A DNA stretch of 42,006 nt from Paenibacillus puerhi (GCF_009846885.1 NZ_WUWM01000047.1:1-42006), one strand, 5' to 3'; shown: positions 16,228 through 24,887, numbered from the stretch's first letter. Notes: generated by a model not told the origin, from the sequence alone. A program made the numbers and translations.

Positions 16228-17190
16228 TTACCCTTCGGCTTGCTTCGTCTGATAACTCGGAGCGATGCTGCCCTGCCGGGCCTTCTGCTTCACATTCGTT
16301 CCAATTACTCCTGCAATAATGAGTGCGGAACCGATGAGATGGTAGACGGTTACTGTCTCTCCAAGTATGAAAGCTCCGGCTGCGATGGAGATGACGGTAG
16401 ATAGATTGGAAAATACGCTGATCTTGGAGGCTTCAAGCTTGGTCAGCGCGTAACTGGACGAGAAAGCGGTCACCAGCGACGCCAGTATGCCGAGAAAAAA
16501 GATGGACCAGACAAATTCCGCATTCGCGAGCGGCGCGAAGATTTGGTTCATTGTCCCGTTAGCCGCATGATCAGTGAGTGACGCTATCCAAAAGATGACG
16601 AACCCGATCGCCATCATGAAGCTGGTAACCTCGGGCGGAGTGAATGTGCGAAGCAGATAGCGCGAAAGCACGACATAGCCCGCAGATGCGAGACATGAAA
16701 GGGTCAGTAGCAAGATGCCCGTCACATTTGTAAGATCAAGGCCGGTGCCCTGCATGACAAAGATCAAAACCACGCCGATTACGGAAATCAGAATCGAGAG
16801 CTTCTGTCTCAGATTCGTGGATTCCTTCAGAAAAATCCCCGCCAACAAAGCGGTTAGGATCGGCGTTGTCGCAAAGATAATGCCGCCCTCGGCAGATGTA
16901 GCATGCTTCAATCCGAATGTCTGCAAGATAAAGAAGCCGAGCGGATACAACAGGGCTAAGTAGAGTAATCTCGGCCACGGCTTACCCTTGAGTGAAATAC
17001 GAAACACGCGGGTGGCAAGCAGCACGACAATTGCCGCGAACGACCAGGTGAAGCGAAGAGCGAGGGTGTCGATGGGGCTTGCGTACGTGAGGGCGACCTT
17101 CGAAAACAGAAACGATAACCCGATGATGGCCGCATAGACGAGAACGGCGATATAAGCGTAGTAGCGACCGCGTTGTGTCCTGGATTGCAT
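16228..17190 (-). CDS. EamA/DMT-family transporter
   Basis: A 320-residue inner-membrane carrier with ten predicted helices arranged as two EamA repeats of five, beginning YAYIAVLVYAAIIGLSFLFS and with GVVLIFVMQGTG closing the first half and LIGSALIIAGVIGTNV the second. Members export amino acids, purines or related metabolites. The frame extends to 17268, but ATG 17190 has GGAGGAAAT upstream and is the likely start. It is divergent from a MocR-type regulator and shares the palindrome at 17285-17302; MocR/DMT pairs are common, so the regulator probably controls this exporter in response to an amine or a pyridoxal-phosphate adduct. Confidence 0.9.
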   Translation of the reverse strand: MQSRTQRGRYYAYIAVLVYAAIIGLSFLFSKVALTYASPIDTLALRFTWSFAAIVVLLATRVFRISLKGKPWPRLLYLALLYPLGFFILQTFGLKHATSAEGGIIFATTPILTALLAGIFLKESTNLRQKLSILISVIGVVLIFVMQGTGLDLTNVTGILLLTLSCLASAGYVVLSRYLLRTFTPPEVTSFMMAIGFVIFWIASLTDHAANGTMNQIFAPLANAEFVWSIFFLGILASLVTAFSSSYALTKLEASKISVFSNLSTVISIAAGAFILGETVTVYHLIGSALIIAGVIGTNVKQKARQGSIAPSYQTKQAEG

Positions 17191-17284
17191 AGATGATTTC
17201 CTCCTTTTGGCGAATGAAAGAGATTTGAACCTGTAATTAGAATCGTAAGTCATCCCGTTTCCAGGCACAATTTGAAAAAAACGA

Positions 17285-17302
17285 AACTGTATCGATACAG
17301 TT
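17285..17302. promoter_or_regulatory. 18-bp perfect palindrome, likely MocR operator
   Basis: AACTGTATCGATACAGTT lies midway between the divergent DMT transporter and the MocR gene. Downstream toward the regulator are two TATAGTG elements (17315 and 17340) followed by GGGAG-like sequence, which could be -10 elements. Position and symmetry make it the best operator candidate in the window. Confidence 0.75.
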
Positions 17303-17398
17303 AGGGTCAGCCGTTATAGTGTGGGGGAGCTTTTTTCGCTATAGTGGGAGATAAGAAGTACTTCAGATCGATTTTGAAGCATGGGGTGTCAGCAGATC

Positions 17399-18739
17399 AT
17401 GAAAAAATATTTGGAGATCCTGGCGGATATTGAACAAAAGCGGGCTGTAGGCGAGCTTCGCCCCGGACAGAAGCTGCCGTCCGTTCGTCAGGCAGCAGAG
17501 TTGTATGGCTGCAGCATCAGCACGGTGACGCGGGCTTATGAGGAGCTTGAAAAACGTCATGCGATCTACTCGATTCCGCAGAGCGGTTACTATATGGTGG
17601 AGGACGAAGAGGAAGATACCGGTATAGATGTCAGGGTCATTGATTTTGCTTCTTCGTCTCCGGATCTGAATGTATTTCCATACCGGGATTTTCAGCATTG
17701 CTTGAACAAGGCAATCGACACCTACAAATACCATTTGTTTACCTATGGGGATTCGAAGGGGCTTGCCGCTTTGCGCGAAACGCTCGTTAAGCATCTCGCC
17801 GATGATCAAGTGTTTACCAAGGCCCAGCATATTGCGGTGACGTCGGGCATCCACCAGGCGCTTCAAACGTTAGCGCGGATGCCGTTCCCGAACGACAGGA
17901 AGACGGTCCTGGTGGAGCAGCCGAGCTATAATTTGTTTTTGAATTTCCTTGAGGCGGAAGGACTGCCGGTGAAGATCATCGCGCGTACCACAGACGGCAT
18001 CGATCTGCAGCAGCTGGAGGAACTATTCCGCGACGGGGAAATCAAATGCTTCTATACGATGTCGAGACATCATAATCCACTCGGCACATCTTACGATGTC
18101 AAGGAGAAGAAGACGATAGCCAGTCTCGCGGCCAAGTATGATGTGTATGTGGTAGAGGATGATTATATGGCGGATCTCGGAGACAGGCGAGGCTTTGAAC
18201 CGATATTTGCGTATGACCAGAGCGGGCATGTGGTGTATTTGAAAAGCTTCTCCAAGATCATTTTCCCGGGATTGCGATTAGGCGCCGTGGTACTGCCGGA
18301 GCCGCTTTTGGATCGCTTTTATACGTATAATGGGCAGAATGGCGCTGCCATGCTGTCACAAGCAGCTCTTGATATTTACATCAAGAACGGCATGTACGAA
18401 AGGCACAGGGAAAAAATATTTCGGCAGTATGAATCGAGGATCGAGATCTTGCATGATGCCGTCAAGAGGTATAATGATGCGGGGCTGCTCGAAGTGGCGG
18501 ATGTCCGGTCGGGCGTGTTCACGCAGTTCAAGGTGCCGCTGGCAGTCAATCTGGAGCGGGTAGTGGATCGGCTGAAGGAACGGGGGGTTCTCGTGGCAAG
18601 CGGGAAGCTGTTCTACCTCTCAGACTATCTTCAGCGGGAGAAGTTTTTGCGCATCAGCATTTCCCGCTCCCAACCGGAGCAAATTTATGAGGGCGTAAAA
18701 GCCGTTATTGAGGAAGTAAAGCGGGGGATGAAGGTGTAA
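17399..18739 (+). CDS. MocR-type regulator (GntR HTH fused to class I aminotransferase)
   Basis: A 446-residue chimera. The N-terminal ~70 residues form a GntR winged helix (RPGQKLPSVRQAAELYGCS, then TVTRAYEELEKRHAIYSIPQ). The rest is a fold-type I aminotransferase domain with FTYGDSKGLAALRE, MSRHHNPLGTSY, the acidic VVEDDY segment, and the pyridoxal-phosphate lysine in SFSKIIFPGLRLG (Lys286). Such proteins bind PLP and an amino compound to switch transcription. I use ATG 17399, ten bases after GGGGTG, rather than ATG 17381, which has no site. The divergent DMT exporter and the palindrome between them define its likely target. TYTY-type PLP contacts are not individually assigned. Confidence 0.9.
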   Translation: MKKYLEILADIEQKRAVGELRPGQKLPSVRQAAELYGCSISTVTRAYEELEKRHAIYSIPQSGYYMVEDEEEDTGIDVRVIDFASSSPDLNVFPYRDFQHCLNKAIDTYKYHLFTYGDSKGLAALRETLVKHLADDQVFTKAQHIAVTSGIHQALQTLARMPFPNDRKTVLVEQPSYNLFLNFLEAEGLPVKIIARTTDGIDLQQLEELFRDGEIKCFYTMSRHHNPLGTSYDVKEKKTIASLAAKYDVYVVEDDYMADLGDRRGFEPIFAYDQSGHVVYLKSFSKIIFPGLRLGAVVLPEPLLDRFYTYNGQNGAAMLSQAALDIYIKNGMYERHREKIFRQYESRIEILHDAVKRYNDAGLLEVADVRSGVFTQFKVPLAVNLERVVDRLKERGVLVASGKLFYLSDYLQREKFLRISISRSQPEQIYEGVKAVIEEVKRGMKV

Positions 18740-18794
18740 GAAAGAGAGCGGCCGGGCATCCAGCTGCTCTCCAGAAATGATAAGGCCGCGGGCA

Positions 18795-19757
18795 TTAATG
18801 ATGGTGATGGGCGTGTGCATCGGGCGGACTCGCTTTAATGCTGCATAAGAGATTGTCCTCATGTTTGTGTTGTTCAGATTCAACTTGCAAGGTTGTGTGG
18901 CGAATCTCTTTATGCTGCAGCATATGTTCGACTTTGCGCAGCAAGGCTTCCGTTTCATACAACTTCATGTTTCCATCCATGACTATATGGGCAGTCAGGG
19001 CATGCATGTTGCTGGTAATCGACCAGATATGCAAATCATGAACCCCTTTAACTCCATCGATCTTCAATATCGCCTGCGCGATGTCCTCCAAATTGATATG
19101 GCGCGGAGTGCCTTCCATTAACACATGCAGGGAAGACTTGCTCACCATATATCCGCTGCGAAGTACGAGTACGGCGACGATAACGCTGGCCAGTGGGTCT
19201 GCCCAGCCCCAGCCAAAGAACATGATGAGCAGAGCGGCTGCAATGGCGCCTACCGATCCCAGCATGTCGCTGATGACGTGCAAGAAGGCACCACGCATGT
19301 TCAAATTATGCTCTGTGTCAGCTCCGCGCATCATAATCCAAGCAACCAGGATGTTAATCAGAAGCCCGATTGTACTGATGATCAGCATGCCGACCGTAGC
19401 AACTTCCGGCGGGTTGGCAAAACGTTCAATTGCTTCATAAAAGATGTAAAGGGCAATGCCGATCAAGGTCAATCCATTAAGTGTAGCAGCTAGTACTTCA
19501 AAGCGTCTGTACCCGTATGTTTTTCCTGTACTGACCGCTTTTTCGCCAAACTTGAAGGCGAGCAAGGCAATCACTAAGGCCAAGGAGTCGGACAACATAT
19601 GGCCCGCATCCGATAACAAGGCCAAGCTATTCGTAATAAATCCGCCTACAGCTTCGACCGCCATATACGCCGTAATGATAACAAATGAGATGAGCAAAAT
19701 TCTCCTATTGCTGCTGTGCTCGCGATCGTGGCCATGGTCATGATGATGTCCAGACAT
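18795..19757 (-). CDS. czcD: cation diffusion facilitator, CzcD-type metal exporter
   Basis: A 320-residue proton-coupled exporter of Zn(II) and related divalent metals. It has His-rich ends (GHHHDHGHD at the start, AHAHHHH at the end), six membrane helices and the transport-site motifs LLSDAGHMLSD in helix 2 and HVISDMLGSVGA in helix 5, followed by a cytoplasmic C-terminal metal-sensing domain (IDGVKGVHDLHIWSI). GGAGGGG precedes ATG 19757. An ArsR/SmtB-like inverted repeat lies at 19778-19800, suggesting zinc-responsive derepression by a regulator encoded elsewhere. It is back-to-back with the copper operon. The gene symbol reflects family similarity. Confidence 0.92.
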   Translation of the reverse strand: MSGHHHDHGHDREHSSNRRILLISFVIITAYMAVEAVGGFITNSLALLSDAGHMLSDSLALVIALLAFKFGEKAVSTGKTYGYRRFEVLAATLNGLTLIGIALYIFYEAIERFANPPEVATVGMLIISTIGLLINILVAWIMMRGADTEHNLNMRGAFLHVISDMLGSVGAIAAALLIMFFGWGWADPLASVIVAVLVLRSGYMVSKSSLHVLMEGTPRHINLEDIAQAILKIDGVKGVHDLHIWSITSNMHALTAHIVMDGNMKLYETEALLRKVEHMLQHKEIRHTTLQVESEQHKHEDNLLCSIKASPPDAHAHHHH

Positions 19758-19777
19758 AAAAACCCCTCCAACTATTT

Positions 19778-19800
19778 ATATGTGAGCATGTATTCATATG
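19778..19800. promoter_or_regulatory. candidate ArsR/SmtB (CzrA-like) operator
   Basis: ATATGTGAGC and GTATTCATAT flank an AT core in an imperfect inverted repeat that resembles the CzrA/SmtB consensus (ATATGAAC...ATTCATAT). It lies 21-43 bases before the czcD start. No arsR-type gene is in the window. Confidence 0.55.
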
Positions 19801-19895
19801 TTATGTTGAGCTTATTATAGGTGCATCGAAAATGGCTGTCAAGCCAAAAGTTTTTATTTTTTATAGAGGGAAATGTAAAAAGATGAGAAAAGCAT

Positions 19896-19925
19896 TTGAC
19901 TTAATATAGGGTACCGGGGTATACT
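19896..19925 (+). promoter_or_regulatory. copZA promoter with CsoR-like operator in the spacer
   Basis: TTGACT (19896-19901) and TATACT (19920-19925) are separated by 18 bases. The spacer contains GGGTACCGGGGTAT, resembling the G-rich pseudo-palindrome bound by CsoR upstream of Bacillus copZA. Binding there would block RNA polymerase until Cu(I) is bound. csoR itself is the last gene of the operon. Confidence 0.75.
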
Positions 19926-19957
19926 AAGTTTCATAAAGCGATGGTTTTACAGCAGCC

Positions 19958-19978
19958 AACCCTCATATTATGAGGGTT
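19958..19978 (+). promoter_or_regulatory. stem-loop in the copZ 5' leader
   Basis: AACCCTCAT (19958-19966) pairs perfectly with ATGAGGGTT (19970-19978) around a three-base loop, about 38 bases before the copZ start. No T-run follows, so it is not a terminator; mRNA stabilisation or protein binding is possible. Confidence 0.5.
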
Positions 19979-20015
19979 AGATAACTATTTAATTCATGAA
20001 GGGACGGATGAAACC

Positions 20016-20216
20016 ATGAAGAACGTAACATTGAATGTACAAGGCATGAGCTGCCAGCATTGCGTTAACTCTATTGAAGGTGCACTGAAAGAAATGGGCG
20101 TAACGGGAAAAGCGAACCTGAAGGGCGAGTCGGTCGACGTGTCGTTCGATGAGCAGAAGGTTTCACTGGATCAGATCAAAGAAGTCATTGAAGAACAGGG
20201 ATATGATGTGGGGTAA
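20016..20216 (+). CDS. copZ: copper chaperone CopZ
   Basis: A 66-residue heavy-metal-associated domain of ferredoxin-like fold. The Cu(I)-binding loop is VQGMSCQHCVNSIE with Cys13 and Cys16, and the C-terminal EEQGYDV carries the usual Tyr near the metal. It delivers Cu(I) to the ATPase CopA, encoded 26 bases downstream, and buffers cytosolic copper. It is the first gene of the copZ-copA-lipoprotein-csoR operon, behind the CsoR-like promoter. ATG 20016 follows GAAGGGACGG. Confidence 0.95.
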   Translation: MKNVTLNVQGMSCQHCVNSIEGALKEMGVTGKANLKGESVDVSFDEQKVSLDQIKEVIEEQGYDVG

Positions 20217-20242
20217 GCTTATTCGTTAAGGGGGTGAAGATA

Positions 20243-22702
20243 GTGGCCACTACGGCAGCTAAGACGAAACAGTCGTCTTTTCAAATAACGGGCATGACCT
20301 GCGCCGCTTGCGCCAACCGGATTGAAAAAGGGCTTACTAAATTGGATGGCGTGACTACTGCGAATGTCAACTTTGCACTGGAAAAAGCGAATGTCACCTA
20401 CGATCCGGCCAAGGTGGATGTGAAAAACCTAGAAGATACCATCAAGAAGCTCGGATATAGCACGGTGACGGAGGTGGCGCAGTTTAATCTGGAAGGCATG
20501 ACCTGCGCTGCCTGCGCCAACAAAATTGAGAAGGGGCTTAGTAAGTTGCCCGGCGTGACCAGCGCAACCGTAAACTTTGCGATGGAAACGGCCCGTGTCG
20601 AGTATTCGGCGGGTGAAATCACGATTGAGGACATGCAGGAAAAAGTCAAAAAGCTGGGCTATAAAGCTCTGGTCAAACAGGAAAATCAGAACGCGGGAGA
20701 CCATCGCGATCATGAGATTCGTGGGCAGAAGCGGAAATTACTCATCTCGGCGGTGCTTGCTTTTCCGCTGCTGTGGACGATGGTTGGTCACTTCTCATTT
20801 ACTTCGTGGATTTACACGCCAGATTTCCTGATGAACCCTTGGGTTCAGCTCCTGCTGGCCACACCGGTACAGTTCTATATCGGAAAGCAGTTTTATGTCG
20901 GCGCGTATAAGGCGCTGCGTAATCGCAGCGCAAACATGGATGTTCTGATTGCGCTTGGAACATCGGCCGCGTATTTTTACAGCTTGTATCTGACGATCGA
21001 CTGGTACGCCGCTGGGGGTCAGATGCATGATAGCCCTGCGCTTTACTATGAAACTAGCGCGGTGCTGATTACGCTGGTCATCATGGGTAAATTGTTCGAG
21101 GCGCTGGCCAAGGGCCGCACTTCGGAAGCAATCAAGTCGCTGATGGGGCTGCAAGCGAAAACGGCTTTGGTCGTTCGGGATGGCCAGGAAATAACGATCC
21201 CGGTGGAAGACGTTATCGCCGGGGATGTGGTGCTGGTTCGCCCTGGCGATAAAGTGCCGGTGGACGGTCAAGTGCTTGAAGGCGTGTCCTCGGTAGATGA
21301 GTCCATGCTGACTGGTGAAAGTCTTCCGGTCGAGAAGAAGGCAGGCGATGCGGTCATCGGGGCTACCCTCAACAAGAACGGCATCCTGCGTATCAAGGCG
21401 ACCAAAGTCGGCAAAGAGACTGCACTTGCTCAAATCATTAAAGTCGTGGAAGAAGCGCAGGGCTCTAAAGCGCAGATTCAGCGGGTAGCCGACGTCATCT
21501 CGGGTATATTTGTTCCGATTGTTGTAGGGATTGCGGTTGTGGCGTTTCTGGTCTGGTACTTCTTCATTACGCCTGGCGACTTTGCCCATGCACTCGAAAT
21601 TGCCATTGCGATTCTCGTTATTGCTTGCCCGTGCGCCCTCGGGCTGGCTACGCCAACTTCGATTATGGCCGGTTCCGGCCGCGCGGCGGAGCTTGGCATT
21701 TTGTTCAAGGGCGGCGAGCATTTGGAGCAGACGCACAAGATCAATACGATCATTCTGGACAAAACAGGCACGGTCACCAAAGGCAAGCCGGAGCTGACAG
21801 ATGTGATAACGGAGGGCGACGAAGCGGAATTCCTCCGACTTGTCGGTGCGGCTGAGAAAAATTCAGAACATCCGCTGGCAGAAGCGATTGTTGTTGGTAT
21901 TCAAGCTAAGCAACTGGAGCTGCCAGGAACGGAATCGTTTGAAGCCATTCCAGGGTATGGTATCAAGGCAGGGGTAGAAGGCCGGGAATTGCTTGTCGGC
22001 ACACGCCGCTTGATGGAGAAATATAACGTGGATGCGGAGGCGGCATATGAGCGGATGTCCCTTCTGGAGGAAGCAGGCAAAACCGCTATGCTGGTTGCCA
22101 TCGACAATCGTTATGCCGGTATGGTAGCTGTATCCGATACGATCAAGGAAACGTCGAAAGCGGCGGTGAGCCGTCTGAAGCAAATGGGCATTGAGGTCAT
22201 CATGATTACCGGCGATAATGAACGAACCGCCAAGGCGATTGCGGCCCAAGTTGGAATTGACCATGTTCGGGCGGAGGTGCTGCCTGAAGGCAAAGCCGAG
22301 GAAGTGAAGAAATTACAGGCCCAGGGCAAAAAGGTAGCGATGGTTGGCGATGGCATCAATGATGCGCCAGCGCTGGCGACAGCGGACATCGGCATGGCCA
22401 TTGGCACCGGAACGGATGTTGCGATGGAAGCGGCGGATGTGACCCTGATGCGCGGCGATCTGTCGAGCATTCCTGATGCGATCTTTATGAGCCGGAAGAC
22501 GATGGCCAATATCAAGCAAAACCTTTTCTGGGCGCTGGGTTATAACACGCTCGGTATTCCGATTGCCGCGATTGGTTTGCTTGCCCCATGGGTGGCGGGC
22601 GCAGCGATGGCGTTAAGCTCGGTATCGGTTGTCCTTAACGCGCTTCGCTTGCAGCGTGTAAGTACGCCACTAATTATGAAGTCGGAATGGAGCGAACCCT
22701 AA
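20243..22702 (+). CDS. copA: Cu(I)-exporting P1B-type ATPase CopA
   Basis: An 819-residue copper pump of the plasma membrane. Two N-terminal metal-binding domains each carry GMTCAACAN (Cys pairs near 20/23 and 88/91). Eight membrane helices follow with the transport motif VIACPCALGLATPT (CPC near 462-464). Catalytic parts are TGES (near 357), the phosphorylated Asp in DKTGTVTKG (near 506), the HP motif SEHPLAEAI, and GDGINDAPALATADIG; the NALRL and MALSSVSV motifs mark the Cu(I) site in the last helices. GTG 20243 is chosen because AAGGGGGTG ends six bases before it; GTG 20234 lies inside that site. It is co-transcribed with copZ and followed after 1 base by a lipoprotein gene. Confidence 0.96.
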   Translation: MATTAAKTKQSSFQITGMTCAACANRIEKGLTKLDGVTTANVNFALEKANVTYDPAKVDVKNLEDTIKKLGYSTVTEVAQFNLEGMTCAACANKIEKGLSKLPGVTSATVNFAMETARVEYSAGEITIEDMQEKVKKLGYKALVKQENQNAGDHRDHEIRGQKRKLLISAVLAFPLLWTMVGHFSFTSWIYTPDFLMNPWVQLLLATPVQFYIGKQFYVGAYKALRNRSANMDVLIALGTSAAYFYSLYLTIDWYAAGGQMHDSPALYYETSAVLITLVIMGKLFEALAKGRTSEAIKSLMGLQAKTALVVRDGQEITIPVEDVIAGDVVLVRPGDKVPVDGQVLEGVSSVDESMLTGESLPVEKKAGDAVIGATLNKNGILRIKATKVGKETALAQIIKVVEEAQGSKAQIQRVADVISGIFVPIVVGIAVVAFLVWYFFITPGDFAHALEIAIAILVIACPCALGLATPTSIMAGSGRAAELGILFKGGEHLEQTHKINTIILDKTGTVTKGKPELTDVITEGDEAEFLRLVGAAEKNSEHPLAEAIVVGIQAKQLELPGTESFEAIPGYGIKAGVEGRELLVGTRRLMEKYNVDAEAAYERMSLLEEAGKTAMLVAIDNRYAGMVAVSDTIKETSKAAVSRLKQMGIEVIMITGDNERTAKAIAAQVGIDHVRAEVLPEGKAEEVKKLQAQGKKVAMVGDGINDAPALATADIGMAIGTGTDVAMEAADVTLMRGDLSSIPDAIFMSRKTMANIKQNLFWALGYNTLGIPIAAIGLLAPWVAGAAMALSSVSVVLNALRLQRVSTPLIMKSEWSEP

Positions 22703-22703
22703 A

Positions 22704-23516
22704 ATGAAACATAGGATAACGCTAATGATAACCGGAGTTTTGGCCTTGGGGCTGCTGGCCGCTTGCGGTACGTCAAAAGAGAGTGTCGCTGGAGACGGCG
22801 GTCATGATACAGGCGGCCACGCGGGACACAACTATCATGCTTCCTTCTCATTTGCTTCAGGTAAGGCCAAAGCATCCGAAAACACGAAGCTGAACATTAA
22901 AGTGACAGACACTAACGGTCAGGCCGTTCATGATTTTGAATGGAGCCATGAAAAGCTGATGCATCTGATCATCGTGAACAAGGACCTTTCTTACTTCAAC
23001 CACATCCATCCCGTATGGGACGGAAAAGGGACGTTCACGGTAGATACCTCGTTTCCGAGCGGCGGAGAATACAAGCTCTTTGCAGATTTTGTTCCGAAAG
23101 GCGGATCGGGCACAACCCTTAGCGAGTGGGTGAAGGTAGAAGGAGTAACAAAACCGCTGGAAAGCGTCAAAGCGGATGCGAGGCTGGTGAAAGTTGTTGA
23201 TGGCAAAGAAGTCGCACTGACTTTAAGCAGCACAAAGGCAAAAGCTGAGGCTAAGCTGACATTTACCATCAAGGACCAAAAAACGAAGGCAGGCATCAGC
23301 AATTTGGAGCAATACCTCGGCGCTGTCGGACACGTTGTCATTCTTTCGGAGGACGCGGAGCAATATCTTCATGTGCATCCAATGGACGAAAAAGCATCCG
23401 GACCGGCCGCAGCATTTATGACCGCCTTCCCGAATCCGGGCACGTATAAAATTTGGGGACAATTCCAGCATCAAGGCAAAGTTTTTACGGTCCCTTATGT
23501 CATTGAGATTCAATAA
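22704..23516 (+). CDS. secreted lipoprotein, copper-operon associated (YtkA-like)
   Basis: A 270-residue lipoprotein with a signal peptide and lipobox LGLLAAC (Cys21). The mature protein is rich in His: GGHDTGGHAGHNYH near the N-terminus, LMHLIIVNKDLSYFNHIHP in the first half and GHVVILSEDAEQYLHVHPMD in the second. The two similar halves look like duplicated YtkA-type immunoglobulin-like domains. The paired Met/His clusters suggest Cu binding outside the membrane, either sequestering exported copper or handing it on. It starts one base after the copA stop, so it is translated in the same transcript. No enzyme motif is visible. Confidence 0.8.
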   Translation: MKHRITLMITGVLALGLLAACGTSKESVAGDGGHDTGGHAGHNYHASFSFASGKAKASENTKLNIKVTDTNGQAVHDFEWSHEKLMHLIIVNKDLSYFNHIHPVWDGKGTFTVDTSFPSGGEYKLFADFVPKGGSGTTLSEWVKVEGVTKPLESVKADARLVKVVDGKEVALTLSSTKAKAEAKLTFTIKDQKTKAGISNLEQYLGAVGHVVILSEDAEQYLHVHPMDEKASGPAAAFMTAFPNPGTYKIWGQFQHQGKVFTVPYVIEIQ

Positions 23517-23600
23517 AGCGCAGCCTCATGGTGCCAGGGGATTTCTTTACTTAGGATAAAGGGGCATGGTAAGGTATAGGATAGATAAGGAGGGATTCAA

Positions 23601-23930
23601 ATCGATCACCATGTAAATGAGGATGCCTCATGCAGCCATACATCGTCTACCGAGCGAAAAAGCCATCATTCCGATAAAACGAAGCAAAATTTAATCAATC
23701 GACTCAACCGGATTGAAGGGCAGGTCCGTGGGGTGAAAGGGATGATTGAACGGGATGTGTATTGCGACGATATCCTCCATCAAATCGCCTCGATTCAATC
23801 CGCCCTCAATGGAGTCGGAAAGCAGCTGCTGGAAGACCATTTAAAGAGTTGTGTGGTGGAGCGTATCGAAGAAGGCGATCGTGACGTATTGGATGAGCTG
23901 TTGACCACCGTAGCCAAATTAATGAAATAG
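23601..23930 (+). CDS. csoR: copper-sensing repressor CsoR, with no canonical start codon
   Basis: A DUF156-family repressor that releases DNA on binding Cu(I). The frame gives 109 residues: a His-rich N-terminus (IDHHVNEDASCSHT), NRLNRIEGQVRGVKGM, then the Cu ligands Cys55 (DVYCDD), His80 and Cys84 (LLEDHLKSCVVERI). A consensus AAGGAGGG at 23587-23594 is followed six bases later by ATC (23601), exactly where an ATG is expected; no ATG, GTG or TTG occurs in this frame before GTG 23733, which would remove helix 1 and the RxxRIEGQ DNA-contact segment. So either ATC is used, an ATG was mutated, or there is a base-call error. It is the distal gene of the operon it should repress, behind the promoter at 19896. 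Confidence 0.85.
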   Translation: MDHHVNEDASCSHTSSTERKSHHSDKTKQNLINRLNRIEGQVRGVKGMIERDVYCDDILHQIASIQSALNGVGKQLLEDHLKSCVVERIEEGDRDVLDELLTTVAKLMK

Positions 23931-23966
23931 AAATGGGGAGAGGCGACTATGGCCCTCCCCATTTTT
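23931..23966 (+). terminator. terminator of the copper operon
   Basis: AAATGGGGAG (23931-23940) pairs with CTCCCCATTT (23955-23964), followed by TT. It starts immediately after the csoR stop codon and may also act on the convergent gene ending at 23981. Confidence 0.85.
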
Positions 23967-23980
23967 GATGAAGGAAATCC

Positions 23981-24865
23981 TTACCTGTCATAATTAAACT
24001 TATCGGCACACGCTAGATAGCACTCCACATCATCCAGGTTATACTTGTTGCCGAGGTAGGCATTCGGATGAATGACGAGGGTCAATCGGCTTGTAAATTT
24101 GCGGTGCCGGCTGCCCCGAAGAAACGACTGGACGATCAGCGCGAGCAGCTCCAGTCTGGTCTGGGTTAGACGCTGGCGGCCGCTGCCAAGCATCGGAATA
24201 GCGAGCGGCCGGGTATTGCCGCGCTCCCCGATATGGTTCCATAACGCGGATAAGGCGGCTTGTAGATCGTTAATATGCGGTACTCCTCTCCCATACTCGT
24301 TCAGCTCAGAGGAGGCGAGGATATACGCGTACCGTCCTCCGGAGCCTGGCAGAGGGAGCTGGACTACCGTTCCGACCGGATATTTCTTGACCTGCTGGCC
24401 GTTTACGATGGCATGCTCCGCCGGTAGATCCCGAAGCGCATCGTCCACAGCCTGATCGAACTGGGCGGGGCTTGTGAAGAACAGGCGGCGGAATTGGGCG
24501 ATGACCGCATCCTCATCGATATGGTCGTGCTTGAAGCAGCAGTTGGATGGGATGATCAGAGACGCATCCTTCAGACGAAACAGGTTGTCTACGGCAACCT
24601 GCAGCTGCATATCCTTCTCCGTCATTCGGACGGTCCGGGTTAGCCGGGGGCGGCTCATCCAAGCCGCGATCACGATTCCGAGGCCAAGTACCAGCCAGAC
24701 ATTCGGCTTCACCGGCTCGTTGTTCATCGTGAAGAAATAACCGGTAAACTCCATGAACGTCCATATGACCGCAAATACGGCCAGCCAATAGCCGAAAAAC
24801 GCTTTGACGGTTAAAGAATGACGCCATGCATGAAGCGAAAAAAAGGCTTTCCATTTTAGAAACAT
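23981..24865 (-). CDS. two-helix membrane protein with ThsA-type macro domain (candidate effector)
   Basis: A 294-residue protein with two membrane helices (about 20-45, KAFFGYWLAVFAVIWTFMEF, and 55-70, VWLVLGLGIVIAAW) followed by a cytoplasmic macro-fold domain (about 85-270). Macro features are NLFRLKDASLIIPSNCCF, YPVGTVVQLPLPGSGGRYAY, LASSELNEYGRG and LAIPMLGSGRQRLTQTRLEL. The order TM-TM-macro and these segments match my memory of the Thoeris ThsA macro (DUF6430) family, in which a nucleotide signal triggers membrane damage and abortive infection. No TIR (ThsB) gene is nearby. ATG 24865 is chosen because GAAGGCGGA precedes it; the frame remains open to 24985. It begins 22 bases after the ATPase gene, so it is the third gene of the operon. 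Family match is my recognition; toxicity is inference. Confidence 0.8.
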   Translation of the reverse strand: MFLKWKAFFSLHAWRHSLTVKAFFGYWLAVFAVIWTFMEFTGYFFTMNNEPVKPNVWLVLGLGIVIAAWMSRPRLTRTVRMTEKDMQLQVAVDNLFRLKDASLIIPSNCCFKHDHIDEDAVIAQFRRLFFTSPAQFDQAVDDALRDLPAEHAIVNGQQVKKYPVGTVVQLPLPGSGGRYAYILASSELNEYGRGVPHINDLQAALSALWNHIGERGNTRPLAIPMLGSGRQRLTQTRLELLALIVQSFLRGSRHRKFTSRLTLVIHPNAYLGNKYNLDDVECYLACADKFNYDR

Positions 24866-24887
24866 ATGTAGCAGTCCGCCTTCGAAG

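Noticed and set aside
20795..21736. 313-codon minus-strand frame inside copA
   Set aside because: It lies wholly antisense to a well-supported P-type ATPase and has no recognisable domain; it is a shadow of high-GC codon use.
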